Source of the DNA: Anaerolineaceae bacterium UBA5211
Lineage (GTDB): Bacteria > Chloroflexota > Anaerolineae > Anaerolineales > Anaerolineaceae
NCBI GenBank assembly: GCA_002412595.1
Contig: DHVJ01000015.1
Coordinates: forward strand, 166,776 to 230,775
Reading direction: 5' to 3'
DNA: 64,000 nucleotides
Below the pieces are notes generated by a model. The model was given only the letters and a program-made list of their open reading frames with translations, did not search any database and was not told the DNA's origin. Every line of letters starts with the position of its first letter. The first letter of the stretch is position 1. Of the stretch, positions 44,434 through 53,306 are shown in pieces. A program made the position numbers and the translations under genes.

Positions 44434-46491
44434 ATGTATCGGAAACAAATTCCCACCCTAAAAATTTCAGCTATCACAGCGCTGGTTTTTGCCTGCTTAA
44501 GCAGCAGCGCCTGTACGCAAGTGCGTCCCTCCCAAACACCATTCGCGCAGGACACAGCCGTTCAGGAAGAAGGCACGCATGCGCCAAACCAATCCGTCCC
44601 TTCCACCACCACCAAACCGGAAGAACCTGCGCAAGCCAACGCAGCGCCGCAGTTCACCGGCCAGGCGAGCCGCGCTGGGATTACGATCGTCGTTGAAAAG
44701 GTCCTGTCCGAAGCCGATCGGTTGGTGATCACATATGAAGCCAGCGGATTGCCCGCGGATTTCTTTCAGCCTGAGCACATGTCCACTTCCTCCGCAGGAC
44801 CGGCCGAAGAACCGCTGCTGGAGCAGGTCATCCTGTCCAATGGCGAAAGCCTGGAATTCAAAGGCGGGCTGGGCTGCCAGGGATCAGGCGACGGGAAAAG
44901 CGTGCGCTTGTCCTGCCAGATCTCTTTTGCGCCCCTGCCGCCGGGTAACGATGAATTCACGTTCGTAGTTCCCCGCCTGCCCAACACGCTGCCCGGTGAA
45001 TTGCCTGAAGATTGGCAGATCCCCATCCAACTGCCCCTTGATTCCACGCCGAAGAGCGTGCAGGAACCTGGGCTGCGTAGCGCAACCATCGGCGGCATCA
45101 CCCTGCAATTGCTCAAAACCAACCGGACACCCACCCAAACCGAATTTCAGCTCGGCCTGGAATGGGAGGGACAAAACCGCATGGTTCATCACACCGCGCC
45201 GGTCACGCTGCAGGACAGCCTCGGCCGCTACTACATTCTTTCCGGCGGATCGGAGCAAGGCCGCTACTCCGTGGAAGATCCCAATTTTTCCTCGTTATCC
45301 TCTTTGGCAACCACGCCCTTGGAAGGAAACGGTCCCATGACAGTCCAACTGGACTGGATCATCATGTCAGCCGCTGGGAATACCAACTTGCAATTTCGTC
45401 CTGAAGAAGGCGCGCAAGCCGGACAGGAATGGGATTTGGATGAAAAGATCAGCGCGAACGATATGGACATGCATTTCACCCGGGCGCGCCTGAAGGAAAA
45501 CACGGAGGGATCGACAACCTTCGAGTTCGAGATCGAAGCGCCGCAGAACGTGGTATCCGTCAACCTGTTCGCAAATGCCCAATCCTTTTCCACCGAGAGC
45601 GGGTATGATGCGAATAAGGGTGTGCTGGTCAGCCGCATCAGCCTGGCGGACCTTCCGTATGTTCCCCTGGAATTCAGCGTCTCGGAAGTCCTTTACAGAG
45701 TCGAGGGTCCCTGGAAGATCACCTGGCAGCCCGAACCGCTCAATTTTACGGCCGCCACCACAGTTCCCGCGCCCACCCGCATGGCCGCGCCCACCCCAAC
45801 GCTCATCCCTGACGAACCAGTCTTGGCAGATCTGCAAGCCTGGCTGCTGCGGGCCGACGCCCAACGTCCGCAGGGACCGGGTTGGGTCCATCAGGTGCTC
45901 GAAACCCATCAAAGCGAATTAATGGATCAGCTGGATACCGGCGACCTGCCCGAACAGCCGTCCGATTATCGGATTGACGCCTGGTACCGCCTGGACGAAA
46001 ACGGCTACACTCGGACCTCCGTCTATATCCGTAAAACCCTCGGCGGGGAATTCCTGTCCGCTGATATCGACAACGGCATCTACCATCTCAGCCTGCCGGA
46101 AGAACGGGGTGGATTGGGCAGGGATGTCTATCTGGAAAAGATCTCCTTCGACCTCAACCTGTTTTCCGTCATGAATGGCTATGTACAGGAAGGCGGGACG
46201 ATTCGCCAGGGGGACGACGTAGTGGGTGGCATTCCATGTCGGTCCTACGTAGCCAGTTTGCCGTTCGACCCGCCGCAGGACTTCAGCGGTGAAACGCTGC
46301 CCGTGCGTGCCATGCTTTATTCAGCCTGTTTCGACCCAGCCAGCGCAAAATTACTCCAGGTGCAAAACAGCATGATCTACACAGACGGAACCACCCGTGT
46401 AAAGGGAACGACGCGCTTTCTGTCGATCGAAAAAGTGGACAGTCTGCCCGAGGAAATCAGCCGGCTCATGGACCAAGTCGTGATGCCGTAA
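44434..46491 (+). CDS. Large lipoprotein of the ECF-linked cluster, unknown function
   Basis: A 685-aa protein beginning at the ATG at 44434 behind AGGAGG. It has a lipoprotein signal (ALVFACLSSSAC, Cys at residue 27) and a Thr/Pro/Ala linker. A domain at about 70-440 shows distant likeness to the non-propeller part of the two preceding genes (ASRAGITIVVEKVL, VPRLPNTLPGELPEDWQIPI parallels their PCxxxTLxGxxPExWEL). The propeller is missing. A new C-terminal domain from about residue 475 resembles an outer-membrane-lipoprotein-sorting or LolA-like fold (DAWYRLDENGYTRTSVYIRKTLGGE, DVVGGIPCRSYVA); that likeness is tentative. Confidence 0.65.
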   Translation: MYRKQIPTLKISAITALVFACLSSSACTQVRPSQTPFAQDTAVQEEGTHAPNQSVPSTTTKPEEPAQANAAPQFTGQASRAGITIVVEKVLSEADRLVITYEASGLPADFFQPEHMSTSSAGPAEEPLLEQVILSNGESLEFKGGLGCQGSGDGKSVRLSCQISFAPLPPGNDEFTFVVPRLPNTLPGELPEDWQIPIQLPLDSTPKSVQEPGLRSATIGGITLQLLKTNRTPTQTEFQLGLEWEGQNRMVHHTAPVTLQDSLGRYYILSGGSEQGRYSVEDPNFSSLSSLATTPLEGNGPMTVQLDWIIMSAAGNTNLQFRPEEGAQAGQEWDLDEKISANDMDMHFTRARLKENTEGSTTFEFEIEAPQNVVSVNLFANAQSFSTESGYDANKGVLVSRISLADLPYVPLEFSVSEVLYRVEGPWKITWQPEPLNFTAATTVPAPTRMAAPTPTLIPDEPVLADLQAWLLRADAQRPQGPGWVHQVLETHQSELMDQLDTGDLPEQPSDYRIDAWYRLDENGYTRTSVYIRKTLGGEFLSADIDNGIYHLSLPEERGGLGRDVYLEKISFDLNLFSVMNGYVQEGGTIRQGDDVVGGIPCRSYVASLPFDPPQDFSGETLPVRAMLYSACFDPASAKLLQVQNSMIYTDGTTRVKGTTRFLSIEKVDSLPEEISRLMDQVVMP

Positions 46492-46540
46492 GCGAAAACT
46501 TTCTTAAGTGTTCATCTTTTAAAACGGAATTCCGATTCGC

Positions 46541-47110
46541 TCACAGCCTGGCCACCACCCGGCAGGGCAGCCCGCTCATTTCAGTATAATTCAGCGGGTA
46601 GGTATTGGCCGTGAAAAATACTGAAGGCGTATCCCCTAAAATCGCTTTCAGGTTGCACAGGTTCTCGATCATGAACACACCTTGGTCGGCGCAGCGCTGG
46701 TCCATGGGGGTATGCTCCTTGCCGCGCCGCACGCCGGCGAAATCCACACCGATGATGGAGATTTTGCGCTCAAGCAATTCCTCGATCAGAGCTACCGCCA
46801 AATGCGGGTGCCCGGAGAAATAGCCCTGCGTACCGTACTCGTGCGCTTCGATGAAACCGCTGTAGAAAGCCACGAACATGTCCGCCTGGACCTTGGAAAG
46901 GTCGATATCACTGGCTTCGATCTCACGCTCCCCCACCTGGCTGACGTCGAACACCACCGCTGGCCTTTCCACGTACTCTAAAGGAAATTCTTTATCCATT
47001 ACGTCAAAGTGCGTGCCAATGTGGCCGTTGTTGGTCAGCAACTTGACCTCGCTGCCTTGTGCATTTTTTATTAATGTAGGTGTTATTTTCAATGTGATAT
47101 CTGTAAACAT
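46541..47110 (-). CDS. Cyclase-family metal-dependent hydrolase (kynurenine-formamidase-like fold)
   Basis: A 189-aa protein. The N-terminal NNGHIGTHFDVMDKEF motif (HxGTHxD) supplies the metal ligands of the cyclase/KynB family. ISIIGVDFAGVRRGKEHTP with a downstream His/Glu region fits the rest of the fold. It starts at the ATG at 47110, 120 bases after the biotin-carrier gene of the lipid operon on the same strand. It might be cotranscribed with it, but a link to lipid synthesis is unproven. It is convergent with the lipoprotein gene ending at 46491. Confidence 0.82.
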   Translation of the reverse strand: MFTDITLKITPTLIKNAQGSEVKLLTNNGHIGTHFDVMDKEFPLEYVERPAVVFDVSQVGEREIEASDIDLSKVQADMFVAFYSGFIEAHEYGTQGYFSGHPHLAVALIEELLERKISIIGVDFAGVRRGKEHTPMDQRCADQGVFMIENLCNLKAILGDTPSVFFTANTYPLNYTEMSGLPCRVVARL

Positions 47111-47230
47111 TTGCCCTCAGAACGCTATTATTTATTTTGCGAAAATTTTTCCCTTATTGTCTCATAACTTCGAAACAAATACAGAAAATATTGCTTAGAT
47201 TGGAGAATCGTACAGATATTATTCTCGTTT

Positions 47231-47740
47231 TTACTGCTGAGAAACCTGCGCCATCTTCTTTAACACCACCATCCCATCGCCTTTTTCTACGCTCTGCCCC
47301 ATGGCCACCACCACTTTTTCAACCACGCCGGCAAACGGCGCGCGGAATTCCATCAACATTTTCATGGATTCCAGCACCACCAACACCTGGTTGTTCTCCA
47401 CCGCGTCCCCTGCCGCCACCAGCACCTTGACCACCACGCCGGGGATGGGCGCGTTGATGCTGCCCTCGTCCTTCTTTACTTCCCGTTTCTTACCGCGTTT
47501 GCGCTCCGGCTGCACCATTGTTTCCACTTGCAGCCCGCGCGTGGTCACCTGGTAAACATCTTCCTCGCGCGGCTTAATGTGAAATTCGCGTTTGCCTTCG
47601 TCGCGTTCGAGCATGAACAGGCCATCGTCGTTCAGAAAATGGATACCCGCGTAAACCTCCTGCCCGTCAATCCAGACACGCTCGCCGTCGATTTCCACCT
47701 GGTATTCCTTATCGTTGATGCTAACGTGGTACTTATCCAT
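47231..47740 (-). CDS. Biotin carboxyl carrier subunit of an acyl-CoA carboxylase
   Basis: A 169-aa carrier. The biotinyl site is ESMKM with Lys 127 in the C-terminal lipoyl-like domain (INAPIPGVVVKVLVAAGDAVENNQVLVVL, then FAGVVEKVVVAMGQSVEKGD). The first 75 residues form a beta-rich domain as in the carrier region of acetyl/propionyl-CoA carboxylase alpha subunits, joined by a basic linker. The ATG at 47740 is two bases after the stop of the biotin carboxylase gene. A frame extension to 47788 overlaps that gene and is rejected. Confidence 0.9.
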   Translation of the reverse strand: MDKYHVSINDKEYQVEIDGERVWIDGQEVYAGIHFLNDDGLFMLERDEGKREFHIKPREEDVYQVTTRGLQVETMVQPERKRGKKREVKKDEGSINAPIPGVVVKVLVAAGDAVENNQVLVVLESMKMLMEFRAPFAGVVEKVVVAMGQSVEKGDGMVVLKKMAQVSQQ

Positions 47741-47742
47741 GT

Positions 47743-49233
47743 TTAGTAGAACCCCACCATCTGTTCCCGCCAAGCGGCCGTGCGCCACTGGTTGCTTTCC
47801 TTGTTCACCAGAGCAGCCGTTTGCTTTAGCTTGTTGTGAATGTAAAGCGCAACCGCTAAAGCGGTTTCTCGTTGAAGTTTCTGCGCATCCTCAGGTTCTA
47901 CCGATTGGAAAGATTCCAGATACATGGTATCCACCTGGCCGGAAAGGAAATCCTCACTACGTACGATATCGCGCAGATAGCCCAAATCCGTGGTCAGGCC
48001 GGCAATGTTGAAATCTTCCAGCGCGCCCAGCATGCGCCGGATGGCGGTGGTGCGGTCCTCGCCCCACACAATCAACTTGGCAACCAGCGAATCATAATCC
48101 GTAGAAATGTACATGCCCTGGTATAGGGCAGAATCCACACGGATGCCTGAACCACTGGGTATCTTTAAATAGCTGACCTGGCCGGAAGTGGGCATGAAGG
48201 ACTGCTCCGGGTCTTCCGCGATGACGCGCGCTTCGATGGCCGTGCCGCGCATGTGGATCTGCTCCTGCTGCAGCGTCAGGCAGCCGCTGGCCGCCAAAAG
48301 GATCTGCGTATTGACCAGATCGATGCCGGTCACCAACTCGGTGATCGGGTGCTCCACCTGGATACGCGGATTCACTTCGATGAAATAGAAATTCTGATTC
48401 TCGTCCAGCAGAAATTCCACCGTGCCCAGGCTGCGGTATTGCAGCGCCAGCCCCACCTGACGGGCCGCCTCATACAAGTGCGCGCGCACTTCTTTGTCCA
48501 GCCCAGGCGCTGGTGATTCTTCGATCAGTTTCTGGTGGCGGCGCTGAATAGAACATTCGCGTTCGCCAATCACCAAAATATTGCCGGCTCCATCACCCAG
48601 GATCTGCACCTCGATGTGGCGGGCCGGACGCACAAATTTTTCAATATAGACCTTGTCATCCCCAAAAGCCAATTTGGCTTCCTGGCTGGCAGAACCCACC
48701 ATCTGCAGCAATTCCTCATCGTTGCCGGCCAGGCGGATGCCGCGTCCGCCGCCGCCGGAAACGGCCTTCACCAGCACCGGGTAACCGATCTCCGCGCCAA
48801 TGGCCTTGGGAACGCTGCCTTCATTCAGGTTGAATTCGCTGCCCGGCAGCACCGGCACACCGGCTTGCGCCGCAATTTTACGCGCTTCCAGCTTATCGCC
48901 GGTCAGCGCGATGCTCGCAGGGCTGGGGCCGATGAAAATGATCCCGGCTTTTTCGACCTTTTCAGCAAAAAGCGTGTTTTCGGAGAGGAATCCATAACCG
49001 GGGTGGATGGCGTCCGCATGAGTTTTACGTGCCGCCGCCAGCACGGCTTCGATATTCAGGTAGGATTGAGACGCGGGTGTCGGTCCAATATAAACAGCCT
49101 CGTCAGCGTAGCGGGTATGCAGCGCTTCACGGTCGCGTTCGGAATAGACCGCCACACTGGTGTAACCCAGGTCGCGGCAGGCGCGTATAATGCGCACTGC
49201 GATTTCTCCACGGTTGGCAATTAGAATTTTCAT
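47743..49233 (-). CDS. accC: Biotin carboxylase subunit
   Basis: A 496-aa ATP-grasp enzyme that carboxylates biotin on the carrier with bicarbonate and ATP. It shows ILIANRGEIAVRIIRACRDLGY, the glycine-rich ATP loop KAVSGGGGRGIRLA, RECSIQRRHQKLIEESPAP, and FIEVNPRIQVEHPITELVTGIDLV, with Pro where most homologues have Thr (usually MNTRIQVEH). An AAAGGA site precedes the ATG at 49233. It lies between carboxyltransferase and carrier genes, forming a complete three-protein carboxylase. Confidence 0.95.
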   Translation of the reverse strand: MKILIANRGEIAVRIIRACRDLGYTSVAVYSERDREALHTRYADEAVYIGPTPASQSYLNIEAVLAAARKTHADAIHPGYGFLSENTLFAEKVEKAGIIFIGPSPASIALTGDKLEARKIAAQAGVPVLPGSEFNLNEGSVPKAIGAEIGYPVLVKAVSGGGGRGIRLAGNDEELLQMVGSASQEAKLAFGDDKVYIEKFVRPARHIEVQILGDGAGNILVIGERECSIQRRHQKLIEESPAPGLDKEVRAHLYEAARQVGLALQYRSLGTVEFLLDENQNFYFIEVNPRIQVEHPITELVTGIDLVNTQILLAASGCLTLQQEQIHMRGTAIEARVIAEDPEQSFMPTSGQVSYLKIPSGSGIRVDSALYQGMYISTDYDSLVAKLIVWGEDRTTAIRRMLGALEDFNIAGLTTDLGYLRDIVRSEDFLSGQVDTMYLESFQSVEPEDAQKLQRETALAVALYIHNKLKQTAALVNKESNQWRTAAWREQMVGFY

Positions 49234-49251
49234 AGGAGGTTCCTTTCTTTT

Positions 49252-50805
49252 CTATAAGGGAATGTTGCCGTGTTTGCGCGGGGGTGTTGATTTGCGTTTG
49301 TCCCGCAGCGATTCCAGCGCGTCAATCAGCCGCCGTCTGGTTTCAGCCGGAGGGATAACACCATCCAGGTAACCGCGCGAAGCGGCAATATAGGGATTGG
49401 CCAGTTCATCGCGGTACTGCGCAGTCAACTCTGTCCGCAGTTCTTCCGGGTTTTCCGCCTGCGCCAATTCTTTGCGGTACATAATATTCACCGCGCCTTC
49501 CGGGCCCATCACTGCAACCTCCGCGGCCGGCCAGGCATAATTGATGTCCCCGCCCAGATGCTTGGAGCTCATCACAATATAGGCCCCGCCGTAAGCCTTG
49601 CGCAGAATGACGGATACTTTCGGGACAGTAGCCTCAGCATATGCAAAGATCATCTTGGCGCCGTGGCGAATGACACCGCTATGTTCCTGTTCCACACCAG
49701 GCAGAAATCCGGGCGTGTCCACCAGTGTTACCAGGGGTATATGAAAAGCATCGCAGAAGCGGATAAAACGCGCGCCTTTATCCGATGAATTGATATCCAA
49801 AACGCCCGCCAGCACCATGGGCTGGTTGGCAACGATGCCCACCGGGTAACCGTTCAGCCGTGCGAAACCGATCACGATATTTTGCGCGTAATCTTCCTGG
49901 ACCTCCAGAAACTCGCTGTTATCGGCAATCTCTGCGATCACCTCGCGTATATCGTAAGGTTTCTGCGCGTCCAACGGCACCAGTTCATTCAGCGCTTCAC
50001 AGCTGCGCCTTGGATCTTCGGATGTTTCCACATGCGGCGCAGGGCTGAGGTTATTGGAAGGCAGAAATGACAACAGCCAGCGGATCTTTTCCAACAAAGC
50101 ATCTTCGTTCTCATCGGAGAAATGCGCCACCCCGCTCTTGCTCAGGTGCACAGCCGCTCCACCCAACGTCTCAAAATCCACGTCTTCGTGTGTCACCGCC
50201 CGCACCACTTCCGGTCCGGTAATGAACATATTGGCAGTGTCTTTGACGATGAAGATGAAATCGGTCAACGCGGGCGAATAGACCGCCGCGCCAGCACACG
50301 GGCCCAGGATTGCCGTTATCTGCGGGATAATGCCGGAAGCGCGTGTGTTGCGCAGGAATATTTCCCCGCAAGCCGCCAGGGAATTGACACCTTCCTGGAT
50401 GCGTGCCCCGCCGGAATCGTTCAGGCCAATCACCGGCGCGCCGTTTTCCAGGGCCATATCGATGATTTTGGCGATCTTCAGGCCGTGTTCTTCGCCCAGC
50501 GACCCGCCCATGACGGTGAAGTCCTGCGCGTACACATAAACCAGGCGTCCCTCAATCCGGCCCCATCCGGTAACCACCCCATCTGTCATGGGATGGGATT
50601 TTTCCAGGCCAAAACCCACCGCGCGGTGGGCGCGAAACATATCCACTTCATTAAATGAATCCAAGTCAAGCAGCTTCTCGATGCGCTCCCGCGCCGTTAA
50701 TTTGCCTTTATCATGCTGCGCTTGAATACGCTTTTCCCCTCCGGCAGCCATTGCCGCCTGCCGCAGCTCTTCCAATTTCAAATCCTGTTTGTCATTATTT
50801 TCCAT
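49252..50805 (-). CDS. Acyl-CoA carboxylase carboxyltransferase subunit
   Basis: A 517-aa crotonase-fold enzyme that moves CO2 from biotin to acetyl- or propionyl-CoA. It carries both halves of the transferase in one chain, with LTARERIEKLLDLDSF, GAPVIGLNDSGGARIQEG (oxyanion-type loop), ILGPCAGAAVYSPALTDFIF, LVDTPGFLPGVEQEHSGVIRHGAK, and AYGGAYIVMSSKHLGGD. This is the PccB/AccD5-like single-chain type, not the split AccA/AccD type, so acetyl-CoA and propionyl-CoA are both possible. The start is uncertain: ATG at 50805 or GTG at 50814, neither with a good binding site. Confidence 0.92.
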   Translation of the reverse strand: MENNDKQDLKLEELRQAAMAAGGEKRIQAQHDKGKLTARERIEKLLDLDSFNEVDMFRAHRAVGFGLEKSHPMTDGVVTGWGRIEGRLVYVYAQDFTVMGGSLGEEHGLKIAKIIDMALENGAPVIGLNDSGGARIQEGVNSLAACGEIFLRNTRASGIIPQITAILGPCAGAAVYSPALTDFIFIVKDTANMFITGPEVVRAVTHEDVDFETLGGAAVHLSKSGVAHFSDENEDALLEKIRWLLSFLPSNNLSPAPHVETSEDPRRSCEALNELVPLDAQKPYDIREVIAEIADNSEFLEVQEDYAQNIVIGFARLNGYPVGIVANQPMVLAGVLDINSSDKGARFIRFCDAFHIPLVTLVDTPGFLPGVEQEHSGVIRHGAKMIFAYAEATVPKVSVILRKAYGGAYIVMSSKHLGGDINYAWPAAEVAVMGPEGAVNIMYRKELAQAENPEELRTELTAQYRDELANPYIAASRGYLDGVIPPAETRRRLIDALESLRDKRKSTPPRKHGNIPL

Positions 50806-50887
50806 ATTGCACACTAATGTTCGTGTCTTTCCTTTGGTTTAACCCGCAAAATTCCAGCGAGGTTTGCAGTTTAGCAGTTCTCTGCTA

Positions 50888-51682
50888 TCAAACTGTCTCA
50901 ATCCAGTTTTTGGCCAGGTTCAGGAAGCGCAGGCGCGCAGGTAGTTCCGCCGCCAGCGCCAGCGAAGCGCAAAATCCGGGGGCCGGATTGAAATGCACGA
51001 TCTGATAGCCAGCAAAACTTCCGAAACGCAAAGGTTGTGCTTCTGTATCGCTGAACCACTCCTGTATCAGGCCGGTCGTATCGACCCGCACACGCACACC
51101 CCGGCCGTCGGCTTTGCCCACGGCCTCTTTCATGGTCCAGGCTGCGATAAAAGCTGCGTCGCGCTGCTCTTCCGGCAGCGCAGCCAGCGTCTCCCGCTCT
51201 GCCGCGCAAAATAGTTGTGCCAGCGCCCAACCATTCGCCCTCACTGACCGTACCTGCTCGACATCCACCCCAACCGGCACACCGGCGCTGAGTGCCAGGA
51301 CCATCCAATCACCGCTGTGCGACAGGTTGAATTGGAGCTGCGCGGCCATTTCAGGGTCGGCCAATTGCGGTTTGCCGTCTGAGAGATAAGCCAGTTCGAC
51401 TTGCCGCGGGGCAAGCCCAAGGTAACGGGCCAGCACTACGCGCAACGCAGCCCGCGCAGCGATAAACGCCTCGCGCTTTTCGGGTACCCGCAATCGCTCA
51501 GCCCGGCTAATTTCCTCGGAAGACAAGAAAGAACACAAACCACCTTGTTGACGCAACCTATCCAGGGGAATACGCCAGATATGGAGCTGCCCCTCATCTA
51601 AGACAGGCGGCGCGGTCGTTTCAAGCCAATCAATCCGCTCCCAAGCGGATAATGTTCGGTTCATCATGCTTTCAGAAAGCAT
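50888..51682 (-). CDS. Sfp-type 4'-phosphopantetheinyl transferase
   Basis: A 264-aa enzyme that loads phosphopantetheine onto carrier proteins. The Sfp motifs are present: SDGKPQL, FNLSHSGDWMVLALSAGVPVGVDVEQV (with the metal-binding Asp-x-Glu) and IAAWTMKEAVGKADGRGV (WxxKEA). It lies 13 bases after the PfaD-like gene, so it most likely activates the three ACP domains of the large synthase (PfaE role). The ATG at 51682 has an AAAAGG site; ATG codons at 51667 and 51664 are alternatives. Confidence 0.92.
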   Translation of the reverse strand: MLSESMMNRTLSAWERIDWLETTAPPVLDEGQLHIWRIPLDRLRQQGGLCSFLSSEEISRAERLRVPEKREAFIAARAALRVVLARYLGLAPRQVELAYLSDGKPQLADPEMAAQLQFNLSHSGDWMVLALSAGVPVGVDVEQVRSVRANGWALAQLFCAAERETLAALPEEQRDAAFIAAWTMKEAVGKADGRGVRVRVDTTGLIQEWFSDTEAQPLRFGSFAGYQIVHFNPAPGFCASLALAAELPARLRFLNLAKNWIETV

Positions 51683-51695
51683 ATTGACAGCCTTT

Positions 51696-53306
51696 TTACT
51701 TTATCGGGGATTGAGGGTGGTAGGCCCGGATCGCTTCCGGGACGGGGATACCCTGCAGCTTCAGCGCTTGCACGCGGTAGGTGTAAGCGCAGCCGCGCAG
51801 CAGCTGCCAGGCCACATCCGCGACGTGGCGGTTATGGTAATCTTCCAGATACGTCCCGCGCGCCCATTCGTTGAATGCGCCCATGGAAGGTCCGCACCAG
51901 ATTTGGTAATCCATGCGGCGCTCTTCCACGCCATCCCGCGACCAGCGCGAAGAAAGCCCCAGGTACCAGCGGAATACCAGCGCCATTTTCTTCTTGGGAT
52001 TTTGCTCCGCTTTCTCAATTTGTTCAGGATTGCGTTCTTTGAAGAAATCCACGGTGCCCTGCCAGATATCTTCGATCTTACGCTGGAAGATCTTGGTTTC
52101 CAATTCTTCACGCGTTGCCGCCGGAATATCCTCCAGGGAATCGTAGGTATTGTAGAGTTCATACAGTTTTTGCGCCCGCATGGCAAATAAGCTGCCCTTC
52201 TTGAGAACCTGTACGCGCGCCCCCATCTCGAACATGTCCGCCGAGGGCGCCATGCCCACATCCGCCATATCGGCTTTGGCCAGCATCTGGCGTGTGTATT
52301 CGCACGCGCCGGATTCCGTGCAGGCCTGGTTGACCGAGCCGCTCACCACGTAAGCCGCGCCCATCATGTAGGCCGCCAGGGCGGATTCAGGCGTGCTGAT
52401 GCCGCCGCCCGCGCCAATGCGCACCGGCTGCGTGAAGTGGTTTTGCAATTGAGTTTGGTCACGCAGCGCCAGAATGCCGGGCAGCAGCGAGATCAGCGGG
52501 CGGTTATCGGTGTGTCCGCCGGAATCGCCTTCCACAGTGATATCGTCCGCCATGGGGACCAACTTGGCCAGTTCAGCCTGTTCAGCCGTGATCTTGCCCT
52601 CGCTGACCAACTGGGTCAATATCTTTTCAGGCGCCGGGTTCAGGAAATGCAGCGCGATTTCGCGGCGCGAGATTTTGGCAATCACGTGATTTTCAATCTG
52701 AATAGCGCCATCGCTGCCCTGCGATAATCCCGCCGCACGGAATTGGACCAGCGCCGGCGTCAAGCGCAGGTAAGCGGCCGCTTCCACCGTGCATACTTTT
52801 TTCTGCAGGAACAGCTCCACTGTGCCCTGCTCCATTTCCGGTTCGAAGGGATTGTGCAGCAGGTTGAACATATAAGGTCCGTCGGGCAATGCCGTCTGGA
52901 TGGTATCCACCGCCTGCGCCAGGCGCTGCGGCGATAGCCCGCCGCTGCCGAAAGAACCCAGCAAGCCTTCTTTTCCCAGGGCAATAACCATATCTTCGGA
53001 AGCAATGGCGTTGGCCATACCGCCGGCGTAGTAAGCCGCCCGGCAGCCGTAAGTGGCACAGAAAGTTGGATCACCAAGGGCTTCCAGCCACAGGGGCATC
53101 AGCCAGCCCGCCAGGTTGGCCGTTTTTCCATCAGGGGAGGTTGGCATACCGCTATTGGAAAAGCGGATTCCGTCTTTTTCCACTACTGCATAAACCGGTT
53201 GGTCCAGTGCCATCAGGCAGGCGCGCACGCCCTCAGGGCTGTCTGCCAGGTCCTGGCTTGAGCCATCCCAAACCAAAGATAAGTTTGCTTTCTGATTGTT
53301 GTTCAT
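51696..53306 (-). CDS. pfaD: PfaD-like FMN-dependent enoyl reductase
   Basis: A 536-aa TIM-barrel flavoprotein of the nitronate-monooxygenase-like PfaD family. Landmarks are MANAIASEDMVIALGKEGLLGSFGSGGL, GPYMFNLLHNPFEPEMEQ, DSGGHTDNRPLISLLPGI, the FMN loop IGAGGGISTPESALAAYMMGAAYVVSGSVNQACTESG, and the C-terminal RWYLGLSSRWSRDG followed by YQIWCGPSMGAFNEWARGTYL, the latter characteristic of PfaD. It reduces enoyl intermediates on the carrier. Its start overlaps the stop of the DH gene by four bases (ATGA), so translation is coupled. Confidence 0.93.
   Translation of the reverse strand: MNNNQKANLSLVWDGSSQDLADSPEGVRACLMALDQPVYAVVEKDGIRFSNSGMPTSPDGKTANLAGWLMPLWLEALGDPTFCATYGCRAAYYAGGMANAIASEDMVIALGKEGLLGSFGSGGLSPQRLAQAVDTIQTALPDGPYMFNLLHNPFEPEMEQGTVELFLQKKVCTVEAAAYLRLTPALVQFRAAGLSQGSDGAIQIENHVIAKISRREIALHFLNPAPEKILTQLVSEGKITAEQAELAKLVPMADDITVEGDSGGHTDNRPLISLLPGILALRDQTQLQNHFTQPVRIGAGGGISTPESALAAYMMGAAYVVSGSVNQACTESGACEYTRQMLAKADMADVGMAPSADMFEMGARVQVLKKGSLFAMRAQKLYELYNTYDSLEDIPAATREELETKIFQRKIEDIWQGTVDFFKERNPEQIEKAEQNPKKKMALVFRWYLGLSSRWSRDGVEERRMDYQIWCGPSMGAFNEWARGTYLEDYHNRHVADVAWQLLRGCAYTYRVQALKLQGIPVPEAIRAYHPQSPIK

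Noticed and set aside
46525..46534. CGGAATTCCG palindrome between convergent genes as a terminator
   Set aside because: Too short and with no loop or T-run.
48535..49224. 229-codon plus-strand frame opposite biotin carboxylase
   Set aside because: Antisense shadow of a highly conserved enzyme.
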